A stretch of 64,000 nucleotides of DNA from JAMLHN01 sp035708745 (GCA_035708745.1 DASTFJ010000169.1:6346-70345); one strand, 5' to 3'; counted from the stretch's first letter, positions 27,090 through 35,879 are shown. Made by a program: numbers and translations. The notes: a model not told the origin generated them from the sequence alone.

Positions 27090-27105
27090 CGATATTGATA
27101 TATCG
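27090..27105. promoter_or_regulatory. 16-base AT-rich palindrome, possible operator
   Basis: CGATAT-TGAT-ATATCG is a perfect 6-bp inverted repeat in the gap between the binding protein and permease genes. The size and AT-richness suit a DNA-binding site, but no regulator is assigned. Confidence 0.3.
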
Positions 27106-27108
27106 ATG

Positions 27109-27132
27109 CCGGGCGGGAGTTGCCCCGCCCGG
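27109..27132 (-). promoter_or_regulatory. Strong GC hairpin between binding-protein and permease genes
   Basis: CCGGGCGGG (27109-27117) and CCCGCCCGG (27124-27132) form a perfect 9-bp stem with a 6-base loop, and no U-tract follows on the minus strand. Hairpins at this place in sugar ABC operons are known to stabilise the upstream mRNA or cause partial termination, giving more binding protein than permease. That role is inferred here. Confidence 0.6.
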
Positions 27133-27177
27133 CTCACGATTGAACGGTCCGTTAGCGCACCGGACCGGTGCTGGCGC

Positions 27178-28608
27178 CTAGTCGGACTCGAAGACGGCGT
27201 TCATGTCCTTTTCCATTTGGGCAGCGGCATCGGCAGCGCTCTTGGCGCCGGCGAGGGCCTGATTGAGCTGCTGGTAGAAGATCGTGGAGAGCTCTGGATA
27301 GAGATCGCCGGTTTGCGCCGACGGTCGACCAACCGCACCCTCGAAGATCGACTTCATCTGCGGGATGAAATCGCTGGCCTCGGCCAAAGCCGGGTCGTCA
27401 TATACCGCCGGGATGGTGGGCATGTGGGTGCGCTCGATCGCATACGAGAGCTGCAGCTCGGGGCTCACCATGTATTTGACGAACTCGATGGCGGCGTCCT
27501 GGTTCTCGCTGTACTTGGACACCATCATCGACCAACCGCCGATGGTCGCCGCGCTCTTGTCTTCCGCCCCTTCGCCCTTTGGCAGCGGCGAGAAGCCAAC
27601 TTTGCCCTTGGTCGCGTCGCTGTCCTGGCTACCGGCGTACATATACGGCCAGTTGCGGGCAAAAGCAGCGTTGCCAGCGACCCAGATATTGAAGGTTTCG
27701 GTCTCGGTATAGGTCGTCACGCCCTCGGGGGAGATGCCGTTGACCCATTTGGAGGCGCGGTCCATCGCGGCGATCGCTTTGTCGTTGTTGACGGTGACAT
27801 TGCGATCGGTGTCGATGATGGTGCCACCGCCCTGGGAGACCAGCCATTCGAGACCGTTGCAGGTCAGGCCCTCATAAGCCTTGCCCTGCCAAACGAACCC
27901 GGTGAAGTCCGGATTGCTGGCGTTCTCGCCTTCCTTGATCGCTTGTGCAGCGGCTTCGAGGTCGGCCCAGGTGGCAGGAGCCTCAAGGGAGTACTTCTCG
28001 AGCAGGTCGGTACGGTAGTAGAGCAGGCCGGCGTCGGTGAACCACGGAATTCCAGAGAGGGTTCCATCGACCGTGTTGGCTTCGATGATGCCGGGGAAGA
28101 AGGCGTCAACCTTATCGCCGAAGGCTTCGGTCAGATCCACCGCGTGCTCAGCGATAACGCCGGGCCAGATGATGTCGATCTGATACGCGTCGATATCGGA
28201 CGCCTGCGCGGCGAACTGCTGGCGCATGGCCTGCAGGCGGGCATCGGTCTGATTCTCGCCATTGACCAGATTCACTTTGATACCGGTGGCATCGGTAAAT
28301 TTCTGCAAGGCAGCCTGGTTCCACGGCAGGTCGGGATCGGAGGCCGACGGACCCATCCATGCGATTTCGGCGCCGGTGAGGTCGGTGCGAAGGTCGGCCG
28401 GCACAGTGATGGTGCTACCGGCATTGGCATCGGGAACCGGAGTCGCGTCTTGCGCCATTGCCGGAGCGGCGCCGCGCATGATCGAGAGCACCGGCAACAT
28501 CACACCCGCCGCCGCGGCGCTCTTCAGAAGCTGGCGGCGATCGATGCGGCCACCCATGTAATCACGAAGCAGACCAATTGTGGCCTGACGTCGATCACTT
28601 GTGTTCAC
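27178..28608 (-). CDS. Sugar ABC transporter substrate-binding protein
   Basis: 476-residue extracellular solute-binding protein, family 1. The N-terminus has a twin-arginine-like signal (DRRQLLKSAAAAGVMLPV, cleavage near AMAQDATP at ~50). The mature domain shows SBP motifs such as VDAFFPGIIEANTVDGTLSG and GISPEGVTTYTETETFNIW. It captures the substrate for the two downstream permeases. I chose the GTG with GAGGAGG 5 bases upstream; the upstream in-frame ATG at 28656 lacks a site. A promoter-like sequence lies about 140 bases upstream. Confidence 0.9.
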   Translation of the reverse strand: MNTSDRRQATIGLLRDYMGGRIDRRQLLKSAAAAGVMLPVLSIMRGAAPAMAQDATPVPDANAGSTITVPADLRTDLTGAEIAWMGPSASDPDLPWNQAALQKFTDATGIKVNLVNGENQTDARLQAMRQQFAAQASDIDAYQIDIIWPGVIAEHAVDLTEAFGDKVDAFFPGIIEANTVDGTLSGIPWFTDAGLLYYRTDLLEKYSLEAPATWADLEAAAQAIKEGENASNPDFTGFVWQGKAYEGLTCNGLEWLVSQGGGTIIDTDRNVTVNNDKAIAAMDRASKWVNGISPEGVTTYTETETFNIWVAGNAAFARNWPYMYAGSQDSDATKGKVGFSPLPKGEGAEDKSAATIGGWSMMVSKYSENQDAAIEFVKYMVSPELQLSYAIERTHMPTIPAVYDDPALAEASDFIPQMKSIFEGAVGRPSAQTGDLYPELSTIFYQQLNQALAGAKSAADAAAQMEKDMNAVFESD

Positions 28609-28749
28609 GTGTACCTCCTCGTAAAACGAATACGCCTTTGAACGTGCTGCATCCACCTCGGTGCAGCAGGAGCCGCGTCACGCCGCGGGGTTGCTACTCG
28701 CCAATCGAGTGAACTGGTCGCTCTGCGACACGGTTTGGCCCTTTCTCTG

Positions 28750-28779
28750 TTTGTACTCCCATCGCAGGAAAGGCGTCAA
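28750..28779 (-). promoter_or_regulatory. Possible promoter of the sugar-binding protein operon
   Basis: On the minus strand, TTGACG (28774-28779) and TACAAA (28750-28755) lie 18 bases apart, upstream of the binding-protein gene and downstream of the kinase stop. This suggests the transporter part has its own start in addition to any read-through from the kinase. Confidence 0.4.
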
Positions 28780-28798
28780 GTTTGGGCAGCCCGCTGTG

Positions 28799-30319
28799 CT
28801 AAACGCCCAAAGGAGTGTCGATGGCGGGAAACAACGTTTGTAAGCGCCGATAAAGGTCTCGATAGATTATATATCCGCGTTCGTATCGTATGGCCGCGGC
28901 CGGATCGGGCACATTGACAGAGCGATCCGTCAGGAATCGGTCGATTTCCTCCCAATGCGCGAAGAGTCCATGCGCTTTTCCGGCGACGAACGCCACCCCC
29001 AGCACCGATCCGGGGTGGTTGCGGAAGGAGGTGACCGGCTCGTTGAGAACATCGGCGGCGATCTGCCGCCAGAGTGAGCTGCTGACCCCGCCATTGGTCG
29101 CCAGGAAGCGGTTTGGGTGCAATCCCGCGTCCTTCAGAACATCGACATGGTGCCGGAAACCATACATAACGGCTTCGAGTGTGGCGCGGAAGAGGTGCGC
29201 GCGTGTGTGGGAGAGATCGAGCCCGAAGATGACGCCACGCGCCTGCAGATCCATGATTGGCGTTTTCTCTCCCAAAAAATAGGGAAGAATGGTCACACCG
29301 TCGGAGCCGGCCGGAATGACAGCGGCTTCGCGGTCGAGCTCGATGAGCGTCGATTTTGCGGTGCTGAGTCCGAGAATCTCGGAGACGTACCACTTCACCA
29401 GCGAACCGCTGGCCGCCATGCAGCCATTGAGCAGGAACTTCCCCGGAATGTCATGCGCGTCGATGAACAGCGATGGATGCGTGATCGGCTCGGCGGAGCA
29501 ATAGAGGATATCCCCCGCGCCGCCGAACTTGATCAGGATGTCGCCGTCTTCCCGAAGTCCTGCCGCGAGGGCAGAGGCGATGTGGTCGGCGCTGCCGGCG
29601 ACGATCGGAATGCCGGTGGGCAGCCCAGTCGCATCTGACGCCCCTTCGCTCAGGGAACCGACCGTATCGGTCGGTTCGTGCACTGGCGGGAAGTACGAGA
29701 GGTCGAGATCGACCGCTTCCAGCAGCTCCGGAACCCAGCGCCGCTCGCGGAAATCGTAGAGACCCGATTCGATTGCCCAATTCAGCTCGAGACTGCACGT
29801 TGCTGGTTCAGCCCCGCACAGCCAGGCGGTGACCAGATCGTAGGAACCGAGAATGGTCTTGGTCCGTGCCCACGCGTCCGGCTCGTGCCGCTGCACCCAG
29901 AGAAGCCGCGGCGCGATGTGTTGCTGGTTGGTATAGCCGCCGGTGCGGTGGTAGAGCGCGTCCTGATCGATGCGGGATGCGAGCTCGGCGACTTCCACGA
30001 TCGTGCGGGCGTCGTTTTGCTGAATCGACGGCCGCACCGGCGTGCCAGCTGCATCGAGCAGCACCAATGCCGGCACCATGCCGCTGACGCCAATGGCCGC
30101 GATGCCATCGCGGTCGAGCTCCGGATGCTGACTCAATTGCCGAAGTGCGGCTCTGGTCCCGGCAATCCAGTCGGCCGGATCCTCTTCCGCCCAACCGGTG
30201 TGCGGCGAGTGCAGATCGTACTCGACCGTTGCGCTGGCGAGCAGCCGCCCATCGACGTCGATGAGGGCGGCCTTGACTCCCGTGGTGCCAATATCGACCC
30301 CGATTGCCTGGTGCTTCAC
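28799..30319 (-). CDS. FGGY-family carbohydrate kinase
   Basis: 506 residues of the FGGY kinase family (xylulo-, glucono-, glycerol kinases). The N-terminal phosphate loop reads AIGVDIGTTGVKAALIDVDG. A GWAEEDPADWIAGT stretch, VAGSADHIASALAAGL, LPYFLGEKTPIMDLQARGVI and a C-terminal FLATNGGVSSSLWRQIAADV are all typical. It phosphorylates the imported sugar or polyol; the exact substrate cannot be read. It starts with GTG just five bases after the BtpA stop codon, so the two are co-translated. Confidence 0.88.
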   Translation of the reverse strand: MKHQAIGVDIGTTGVKAALIDVDGRLLASATVEYDLHSPHTGWAEEDPADWIAGTRAALRQLSQHPELDRDGIAAIGVSGMVPALVLLDAAGTPVRPSIQQNDARTIVEVAELASRIDQDALYHRTGGYTNQQHIAPRLLWVQRHEPDAWARTKTILGSYDLVTAWLCGAEPATCSLELNWAIESGLYDFRERRWVPELLEAVDLDLSYFPPVHEPTDTVGSLSEGASDATGLPTGIPIVAGSADHIASALAAGLREDGDILIKFGGAGDILYCSAEPITHPSLFIDAHDIPGKFLLNGCMAASGSLVKWYVSEILGLSTAKSTLIELDREAAVIPAGSDGVTILPYFLGEKTPIMDLQARGVIFGLDLSHTRAHLFRATLEAVMYGFRHHVDVLKDAGLHPNRFLATNGGVSSSLWRQIAADVLNEPVTSFRNHPGSVLGVAFVAGKAHGLFAHWEEIDRFLTDRSVNVPDPAAAIRYERGYIIYRDLYRRLQTLFPAIDTPLGV

Positions 30320-30323
30320 GATA

Positions 30324-31148
30324 CTAGCTACCGGAAACCTGGCGTACTTCGGCCATCAGTGCTTTGACGCGTGCCTGGTCGACCGGATTCCATGTGATGC
30401 CGTCGACCTTCAGGCTCGATCCGACGATGGCGCCATCGGCGTATTGCAGGAGCTCGGCCGCGTTCGAGACTTTGAAGCCGGTGTTGACCAGCACCGGAAC
30501 CCCACTTCCCTCGATCGCTCGCGTTACTTCGGCCAGCGCCGAGGCATCGGCCGGTTGGCTGGTGATCGGCCCGGACACGCAGATCGCGTCGGGTGACGAA
30601 GAAAAAACGACCGACCTGGCGACATCGGGCACCGACCGTGGCGCGATTGGCGCGGCGAATTCGGCATTGATGTTGAAGATCATCTTGATGTTCTGGGCGC
30701 CGATCTGCCGGCGATACCGCCATGAGTCGCCAGCCGACCGCACCCACAATCCGAAATCGCCTCCGAAGGCGCCGGTGAAGATCTCGCGGCAAAAGCTTGC
30801 GCCGGTCGCGGCCGCAACCGCCAGGGTGGCGGTCGGATCCCAGAGCACATTGACGCCGAACGGAACCGAGCACTCGTCGCGCATGGCGGCGACGGTATCG
30901 GCCATCGCGGCAACGGACGCGAAATCGGAATCGAGCCGGTAGGGACGGTCGTTTTCATTGCAGAACATGACCGCATCGATGCCGCCGCATTGGAGTGCGT
31001 CGAGATCGCGCCTCACCCATTCGCGGATTCCGTTCATACCGGTCGACTCGTCGTACAGCGGTGTGCCCGGCAATGCCGGTAGATGCACCATCCCGATGAT
31101 CGTTTTCGACTCGCCCGTCAGCTCTCGCAGCCAGTTACCGCCCGTCAT
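30324..31148 (-). CDS. BtpA/SgcQ-family protein
   Basis: 274 residues of the BtpA family (PF03437), predicted TIM-barrel. Landmarks: IIGMVHLPALPGTPLYDEST, GGIDAVMFCNENDRPY, and a C-terminal phosphate-binding-like GVPVLVNTGFKVSNAAELLQ / ADGAIVGSSLKVDG. BtpA was linked to photosystem I stability in cyanobacteria, but relatives such as SgcQ sit in sugar operons. With a kinase next to it, an aldolase- or isomerase-like role in sugar phosphate metabolism is the better guess (inference). The start has AGGAGG 5 bases upstream. Confidence 0.85.
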   Translation of the reverse strand: MTGGNWLRELTGESKTIIGMVHLPALPGTPLYDESTGMNGIREWVRRDLDALQCGGIDAVMFCNENDRPYRLDSDFASVAAMADTVAAMRDECSVPFGVNVLWDPTATLAVAAATGASFCREIFTGAFGGDFGLWVRSAGDSWRYRRQIGAQNIKMIFNINAEFAAPIAPRSVPDVARSVVFSSSPDAICVSGPITSQPADASALAEVTRAIEGSGVPVLVNTGFKVSNAAELLQYADGAIVGSSLKVDGITWNPVDQARVKALMAEVRQVSGS

Positions 31149-31183
31149 TTGTCCTCCTGAGACTTCACGTCGATTCTTTGATG

Positions 31184-31189
31184 AGCATA
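31184..31189 (-). promoter_or_regulatory. Possible -10 box (TATGCT) upstream of btpA
   Basis: TATGCT on the minus strand, 36 bases upstream of the BtpA start. No good -35 partner is visible. This would be the first gene of the sugar block. Confidence 0.25.
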
Positions 31190-31274
31190 GCCGAATTGAG
31201 CCCGAGGTCCTGAACCCTGGGCCCTGAGACGTTTTGGAGCAGGCTGACAGCGGCAGCGAGCACACAGTATTTTG

Positions 31275-31302
31275 CAGTCAGCAGTCAGCAGTCAGCAGTC
31301 AG
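31275..31302. repeat. CAGTCAG heptamer, four tandem copies
   Basis: Four exact back-to-back CAGTCAG units in the gap between btpA and the FMN protein. The same heptamer occurs near 2.55 kb, and the form recalls the short tandemly repeated heptamers of cyanobacteria. Confidence 0.85.
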
Positions 31303-31360
31303 CGTTTGGGCACGAGCGGGCAGAGATGCCCTCCGCTACGATCGTCGCAAGGCGCAGGTG

Positions 31361-31774
31361 TCAGTTGTTCGGTGTCTCGTAGCGGCCCGATTTTGCGGTG
31401 AGACGCAGGCGGAAAACGATCGAGTGGTCGCCCATGACTACCGGCACGCCGGTTGCTCCTTCGAGCAGGGCGACTGCCATCTGGATCTCATCCGCGTCGG
31501 TGACTTCCTCGTAGTCGCCTTCGGCGACCACGCTCTGCCAGGTGTCGGATGCCTCGACGCGATCCACTTCGAACGAGATGCGCGGGTCGGCTTGCATCAG
31601 CTCGATCTTGCGGCCCGGTCCACTGACGGCATAGATCGATTCGCCATCGTAGGCGTATGCCAGGGGAACCAGATAGGGTCGCTCGCCGACTGCATTGCAG
31701 GCAATTCGCCCGACGATCTCTGCGGAGAGGAGGGCCTCGATCCGTTCCGGCTCCAGATGCTGAATCAGCCCCAT
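31361..31774 (-). CDS. FMN-binding split-barrel protein (pyridoxamine 5'-phosphate oxidase-like)
   Basis: 137 residues. It starts MGLIQHLEPERIEALLSAEI and carries the split-barrel pattern of NimA/PNPOx-like proteins: VGRIACNAVGERPYLVPLAY, IYAVSGPGRKIELM, and ISFEVDRVEASDTWQSVVAEG. Such proteins bind FMN or F420/heme and act as small-molecule reductases. The start overlaps the end of the molybdoenzyme gene by ten bases, with GGGGAAGAG in the overlap serving as ribosome site. The longer open frame would lie inside that gene. Confidence 0.8.
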   Translation of the reverse strand: MGLIQHLEPERIEALLSAEIVGRIACNAVGERPYLVPLAYAYDGESIYAVSGPGRKIELMQADPRISFEVDRVEASDTWQSVVAEGDYEEVTDADEIQMAVALLEGATGVPVVMGDHSIVFRLRLTAKSGRYETPNN

Positions 31775-32793
31775 CGCTCTTCCCCGACCGTGAACGCGAC
31801 CCGCTGGATCTCGTTCATGAAATAGCCCTTCTGATTCCAGAATGCTTTCCACGGCTGTTGTAAGCCGCGGCGGTCGGTGGCGCGGGCCAGTATTTCATGG
31901 CGGCCAGGATCGAGCTCCAGCCGCTGCTCCCAGCGCACCCAGGAATAGGGACCTGCTTCCTCGACGATAACGGCTGGCTGCCAGCTTTCGCCGTTGTCCA
32001 GACTGGTTTCGACCCGAGCGATGCCGCCGTACCCCGACCAGGCGAAGCCACTCGCCACCGAAAGCGGCGTGACCGTCGCTCCCTCGTCCGGGGAGTCGAT
32101 GATCGATTTCACCGGCATCTCGCGCACCGGCTGCACCGGCGTTCCATCGGCGTCGTAAACGACGTAGAGATCGCCCTGGAATGGACCGACGAACGGCTCG
32201 TCACGCACGGTCAGCCGCGTAAGCCACTTGGTCGAGGCAATTCCGGCCCAGCCGGGCACGATCAACCGCGCCGGGAAACCATGTGCCACCGGCAGCGGCG
32301 CGCCGTTCATGCGCAGGGCGATGAGTGTGCTCGGTTCCTGCGCCAGACTGACCGGGATTCCCCGCTGCATCGTTTCCAGATCGCCGCCCTGGGAGACCAC
32401 CTCGACACCGCTCGGCTCGACTCCGGCCAGCGCCAGAATTTCGGGCAACGGGACACCGCCCCAGACAGCGTTGCCCGCGGCATCGTTTTTCCAGGTCGTC
32501 CCTTCGGCCGCAGGTTGGAAGCGCGAGCGCCCATTTCCGGTGCATTCGAGGAATGAGGCCAGCTCGACCTGCGGCATCGCCTGCAGATCGGCGAGCGAGA
32601 GCTCGACCGAGCGCTCGACCTCGCCGTCGATGGTCAAGGTCCAGGTGTCCGGGTCGATGTCCGGAATGGCGGCGTTCGAACGGACGAAAAAGAGATCGTT
32701 CGGGACATAGAAGCCATCCAGCAAACCCAGATCCATACCGAGATTGGTGGCTCCATAGGGAATCAGACGGTCGTCTTTGCCGGGAATGGTCAC
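31765..32793 (-). CDS. Molybdopterin-dependent oxidoreductase, sulfite oxidase family
   Basis: 342 residues: an N-terminal molybdopterin-binding domain (NDLFFVRSNAAIP, then the Mo-ligand Cys in FLECTGNGRSRFQ) and a C-terminal Ig-like dimerisation domain (RVETSLDNGESWQPAVI). There is no heme domain and no signal peptide, unlike periplasmic SorA or MsrP, so a cytosolic site is suggested. It starts with GTG overlapping the prmC stop as GTGA. The molybdenum cofactor genes lie 9-12 kb away. The substrate is unknown. Confidence 0.87.
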   Translation of the reverse strand: MTIPGKDDRLIPYGATNLGMDLGLLDGFYVPNDLFFVRSNAAIPDIDPDTWTLTIDGEVERSVELSLADLQAMPQVELASFLECTGNGRSRFQPAAEGTTWKNDAAGNAVWGGVPLPEILALAGVEPSGVEVVSQGGDLETMQRGIPVSLAQEPSTLIALRMNGAPLPVAHGFPARLIVPGWAGIASTKWLTRLTVRDEPFVGPFQGDLYVVYDADGTPVQPVREMPVKSIIDSPDEGATVTPLSVASGFAWSGYGGIARVETSLDNGESWQPAVIVEEAGPYSWVRWEQRLELDPGRHEILARATDRRGLQQPWKAFWNQKGYFMNEIQRVAFTVGEERWG

Positions 32794-33731
32794 GGTGCGG
32801 TCTCCTGGCGCTCGATGGAAACGAACCGGTCGCGGCCGGTCAGATCGGGAACGATGATGACATCCGCGGTGGGAAAGCGCGCGGCGGCTAGCGCGCGTAC
32901 GGCATCAGCATGGTCGGGATCGAGCTCGACGATCATCCCGAATCTCGGAGCAGCGACCCCGGCTGCCTGATCGAGGATGCGCTCGATCAGCTCGAGGCCG
33001 CGCTTGCCGCCGTCGAGCGCCAACCGCGGCTCGGCTGCAATTTCATCATTGCCGTCGATCTGATCGGGACGAAGATACGGCGGGTTGGTCAGGATCACAT
33101 CCCATGGCCCGGTCGTCCAGAACAGGAGATCGCCCTGGACCAGCCCGACCTGATCGTGAAGCCCAAACGCCAGCCTGTTTGCCCGCGCATACCGCAATGC
33201 CTCTGCTGAGATATCCGAACCCGTAATCCGTACCTCCCGCCGGTCGTAGCGAAGGGCCCCCGTGCCCTCCCGGTTCTCCTTGCCGCTTTCCGGACTGTTA
33301 GCTGTCATCGCCAACGAGAGCGCAATTGCGCCGCTGCCGGTGCAGAGATCGAGCACGCGTACCAGTCCGACTGGCCAAAGCCGATCGATCATCCCGACGG
33401 CGCGTTCGACCAAGATCTCGGTTTCCGGACGGGGCACCAGCACACCCGGCCCCACCTGCATGTCGTGGCCCATGAACTCGCGATGACCGATGAGATAGGC
33501 GACCGGCTCGCCAGCCAGGCGCCGCGCCACGAGCGTATCGAACGCTTCGATGGTATCCGAGCCAATGAGATCGCCGGCGTCGATCGCCAGCCTGGTACGC
33601 GTCGTTTCGAGGAGATGACCGAGCAGCAGCTCGGCATCGAGCCGCGGAGTAGCGATCGCGGCAGAGCGCATTCGGGATGTCGCCAACGCAAGCGCCCCGC
33701 CGATGGTTTCGACGGGGCGCTCCTGGCTCAT
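32790..33731 (-). CDS. prmC: Peptide chain release factor N5-glutamine methyltransferase
   Basis: Methylates the Gln of the GGQ motif in release factors using S-adenosylmethionine. 313 residues: helical N-terminal domain (LDAELLLGHLLETTRTRL), SAM-binding VLDLCTGSGAIALSLAM, and the catalytic NPPY in DVILTNPPYLRPDQ. It lies directly after prfA, whose product is its substrate, a common arrangement. A TTG eight codons upstream overlaps the prfA stop and is an alternative start; neither has a strong ribosome site. Confidence 0.92.
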   Translation of the reverse strand: MSQERPVETIGGALALATSRMRSAAIATPRLDAELLLGHLLETTRTRLAIDAGDLIGSDTIEAFDTLVARRLAGEPVAYLIGHREFMGHDMQVGPGVLVPRPETEILVERAVGMIDRLWPVGLVRVLDLCTGSGAIALSLAMTANSPESGKENREGTGALRYDRREVRITGSDISAEALRYARANRLAFGLHDQVGLVQGDLLFWTTGPWDVILTNPPYLRPDQIDGNDEIAAEPRLALDGGKRGLELIERILDQAAGVAAPRFGMIVELDPDHADAVRALAAARFPTADVIIVPDLTGRDRFVSIERQETAP

Positions 33732-33751
33732 GATTGGGGGAACCGCTGGAA

Positions 33752-34855
33752 TCAAGCCGCGACGAATGCGCGCTCGTCGAGCAGCCCAGCTTCGGCCAGA
33801 CGGTTGGCTTCGTCGGCGGCGCGCAGCTCTTGCAGGAGCGTGTCGATCTGCCCGTCCATCACTCGGGGGATATTGCTGAGATCCAGTTTGATGCGATGGT
33901 CGGAAATGCGGTCCTGCGGGTAGTTGTAGGTGCGAATCTTCTCGCTGCGTTCGGCGCTGCCGATTTGCGATTTGCGCGCGTCGCCACGTTCGGCTGCCAG
34001 CCGCTCCTGCTCCGCCTCGTAGAGTCGCGAGCGCAAAATGGTCATCGCTTTCAGCTTGTTCTTGAGCTGGCTGCGCTCGTCCTGGCAGGCGACGACCAGA
34101 CCGGTCGGGATATGCGTGATACGGACGGCTGAATCCGTGGTATTGACACTTTGGCCGCCATTGCCCGAGGAGCGATAGACATCGATGCGCAAATCGTTGT
34201 CGCTAATCTGGATGTCGACTTCTTCCGCTTCCGGCAGGACAGCCACACTGGCGGTGGACGTGTGGATGCGTCCCTGGCTCTCGGTGGCGGGCACGCGTTG
34301 CACGCGGTGCACGCCGCTTTCATAGCGCAGATAGCTGTAGGCGTTCTTGCCGGTCACCTGGAAGATAATTTCGCGGTATCCGCCGCCATCGGTTTCGGTG
34401 GCGGACAGGATCTCGACTTTCCAGCGCTGCCGCTCGGCATAGCGGGCGTACATGCGGAAAAGATCGGCCGCGAAGAGCGCTGCTTCGTCGCCGCCGGTGC
34501 CGGCGCGGATTTCGACGATGACGTTCTTGGCGTCGTTCGGATCCTTTGGCACCAGCAGCGCCTTGATGCGGCTCATGAGCCGTTCCTGCTGCTCCTTGAG
34601 CATGCGCATCTCTTCGGCCGCCATAGAGGCCATCTCCGGATCGGAGTCGTTGGCCAGCAGCTCGGCATCGGCGATTGCCGATTCGGTCGCTTCGAATTCG
34701 GTGTAGGAGCTGACGACCTCTTCCAGCTCGGCCCGCTCGCGGCCGATCTCTTGCAGCCGGGTGGGGTCGGTGGAAATGGCAGGATCGGCGAAGAGCTCGT
34801 CCAGCTCCTTATACCGGCGATTGATATCGCCGAGGGTTTCCATGAGTTTGCTCAT
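33752..34855 (-). CDS. prfA: Peptide chain release factor 1
   Basis: Recognises UAA and UAG stop codons. 367 residues with the RF1 anticodon tripeptide PAT in VHRVQRVPATESQGRIHTS and the hydrolytic GGQ in SSGNGGQSVNTTDSAVRITH. A coiled-coil N-terminal domain (MSKLMETLGDINRRYKELDE) precedes them. It is first of a chain prfA-prmC-molybdoenzyme-FMN protein with small overlaps. Confidence 0.96.
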   Translation of the reverse strand: MSKLMETLGDINRRYKELDELFADPAISTDPTRLQEIGRERAELEEVVSSYTEFEATESAIADAELLANDSDPEMASMAAEEMRMLKEQQERLMSRIKALLVPKDPNDAKNVIVEIRAGTGGDEAALFAADLFRMYARYAERQRWKVEILSATETDGGGYREIIFQVTGKNAYSYLRYESGVHRVQRVPATESQGRIHTSTASVAVLPEAEEVDIQISDNDLRIDVYRSSGNGGQSVNTTDSAVRITHIPTGLVVACQDERSQLKNKLKAMTILRSRLYEAEQERLAAERGDARKSQIGSAERSEKIRTYNYPQDRISDHRIKLDLSNIPRVMDGQIDTLLQELRAADEANRLAEAGLLDERAFVAA

Positions 34856-35001
34856 TCGGACTACGATCCTGATTCGCTAGTTGGCACGTCGGGATTTCAC
34901 CAGCGCGAGCCCGCGCCGTGCGACCCTGTAGTTTAGCAGCAATGCGGCAGGGCTTCTCGATTGTTCCGAGCTGAATCGACCTCGGCGATCGACAGGCGGT
35001 T

Positions 35002-35850
35002 TTAGCCCAGCCATCCGGATGGCTCGTAGAGTCCCGATCGAATGCAGGCCCAGAGATTTCGATACTGGTCCCAGGGCGTGTCGCCGGTGATGCGGATCGT
35101 GAGGGGTGCGAGCCGCTCCGCGCCCTGCGTGCGCGCCGCCCGTTCCGACTGCGCCATCGTGACGAACGAGAGCTCGAGATCCCACGGAGCTTCGACCAGA
35201 TACGGTTCGATCTGGCCGGCGTTGGTGACGGCTCGCCGGACCGCGTCGGTGATGTCTTTTCGTGCGCTTGCCAGTGGACGACATATGGCGGCGTTGCGCC
35301 CGGTTGCCTCTTTCACCGAAACGATCTCTACTCCAGCGGGCAGAAAGGCGCGGGCTTCCCGAGCGAGCGCTGTGTCCCCGCTCACCATGACGACCGGTAT
35401 GCCCAGATAGCCCAGGACTGCCGCGTTCAGACCGAGCTCCCCATGAGGACGCCCGTTCAAACGCAGCTCGGCGACGACGCCGCCGGCAATCGTGTGCGGA
35501 TGGATCGCGGCGGGCGTCGCGGCCATGGCGTGATACCCGATGCAGATGGCGACCCCGAAATCGTGGCTATCGGCGCCTTCCAGTTGGCAATAGTCCTTGG
35601 CGTCGCCGCTACCCGAAACCAGATGCGCTTTTGGATGCAGCTCTTCGATCAGGATATTGCGCATGGGTCCATGACCATCGTTGACCAGGACGTAGTCGAC
35701 TTCAGTCCCGCCCAGGCCTTCGATGGCCGCGTTGACATCCTGGGTCATGAGGCGGCGACCGACCGAATAGTCGGGTCGTTGCGGCATCATGAAGTCGCCA
35801 TGGACGACGCCACTGATGCCTTCGATATCAGCGCTGATGAAGACGTTCAA
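35002..35850 (-). CDS. D-aminopeptidase, M55 family (DppA-like)
   Basis: Zinc-dependent D-aminopeptidase related to B. subtilis DppA, 282 residues. Metal-site residues fall at family positions: Asp 8 and Glu 10 in ISADIEGISG, His 60 in VNDGHGPMRN, His 107 in IGYHAMA, and Glu 138 in GRPHGELGLNA. It acts on D-Ala peptides from cell-wall turnover in the cytosol. I chose TTG with AGGAAGG about 7 bases upstream, since it restores the canonical N-terminus; the longer open frame overlaps the permease gene. The DppC-like permease just upstream fits the dppABC pattern. Confidence 0.87.
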   Translation of the reverse strand: MNVFISADIEGISGVVHGDFMMPQRPDYSVGRRLMTQDVNAAIEGLGGTEVDYVLVNDGHGPMRNILIEELHPKAHLVSGSGDAKDYCQLEGADSHDFGVAICIGYHAMAATPAAIHPHTIAGGVVAELRLNGRPHGELGLNAAVLGYLGIPVVMVSGDTALAREARAFLPAGVEIVSVKEATGRNAAICRPLASARKDITDAVRRAVTNAGQIEPYLVEAPWDLELSFVTMAQSERAARTQGAERLAPLTIRITGDTPWDQYRNLWACIRSGLYEPSGWLG

Positions 35851-35879
35851 TGTCGGTCCTTCCTGTGAGGTTCTGGTCG

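Noticed and set aside
27106..28641. 511-codon plus-strand frame
   Set aside because: Antisense to the sugar-binding protein with its Tat signal and ribosome site.
31275..31302. CRISPR-like repeat
   Set aside because: Units are 7 bases with no spacers; this is a simple tandem repeat.
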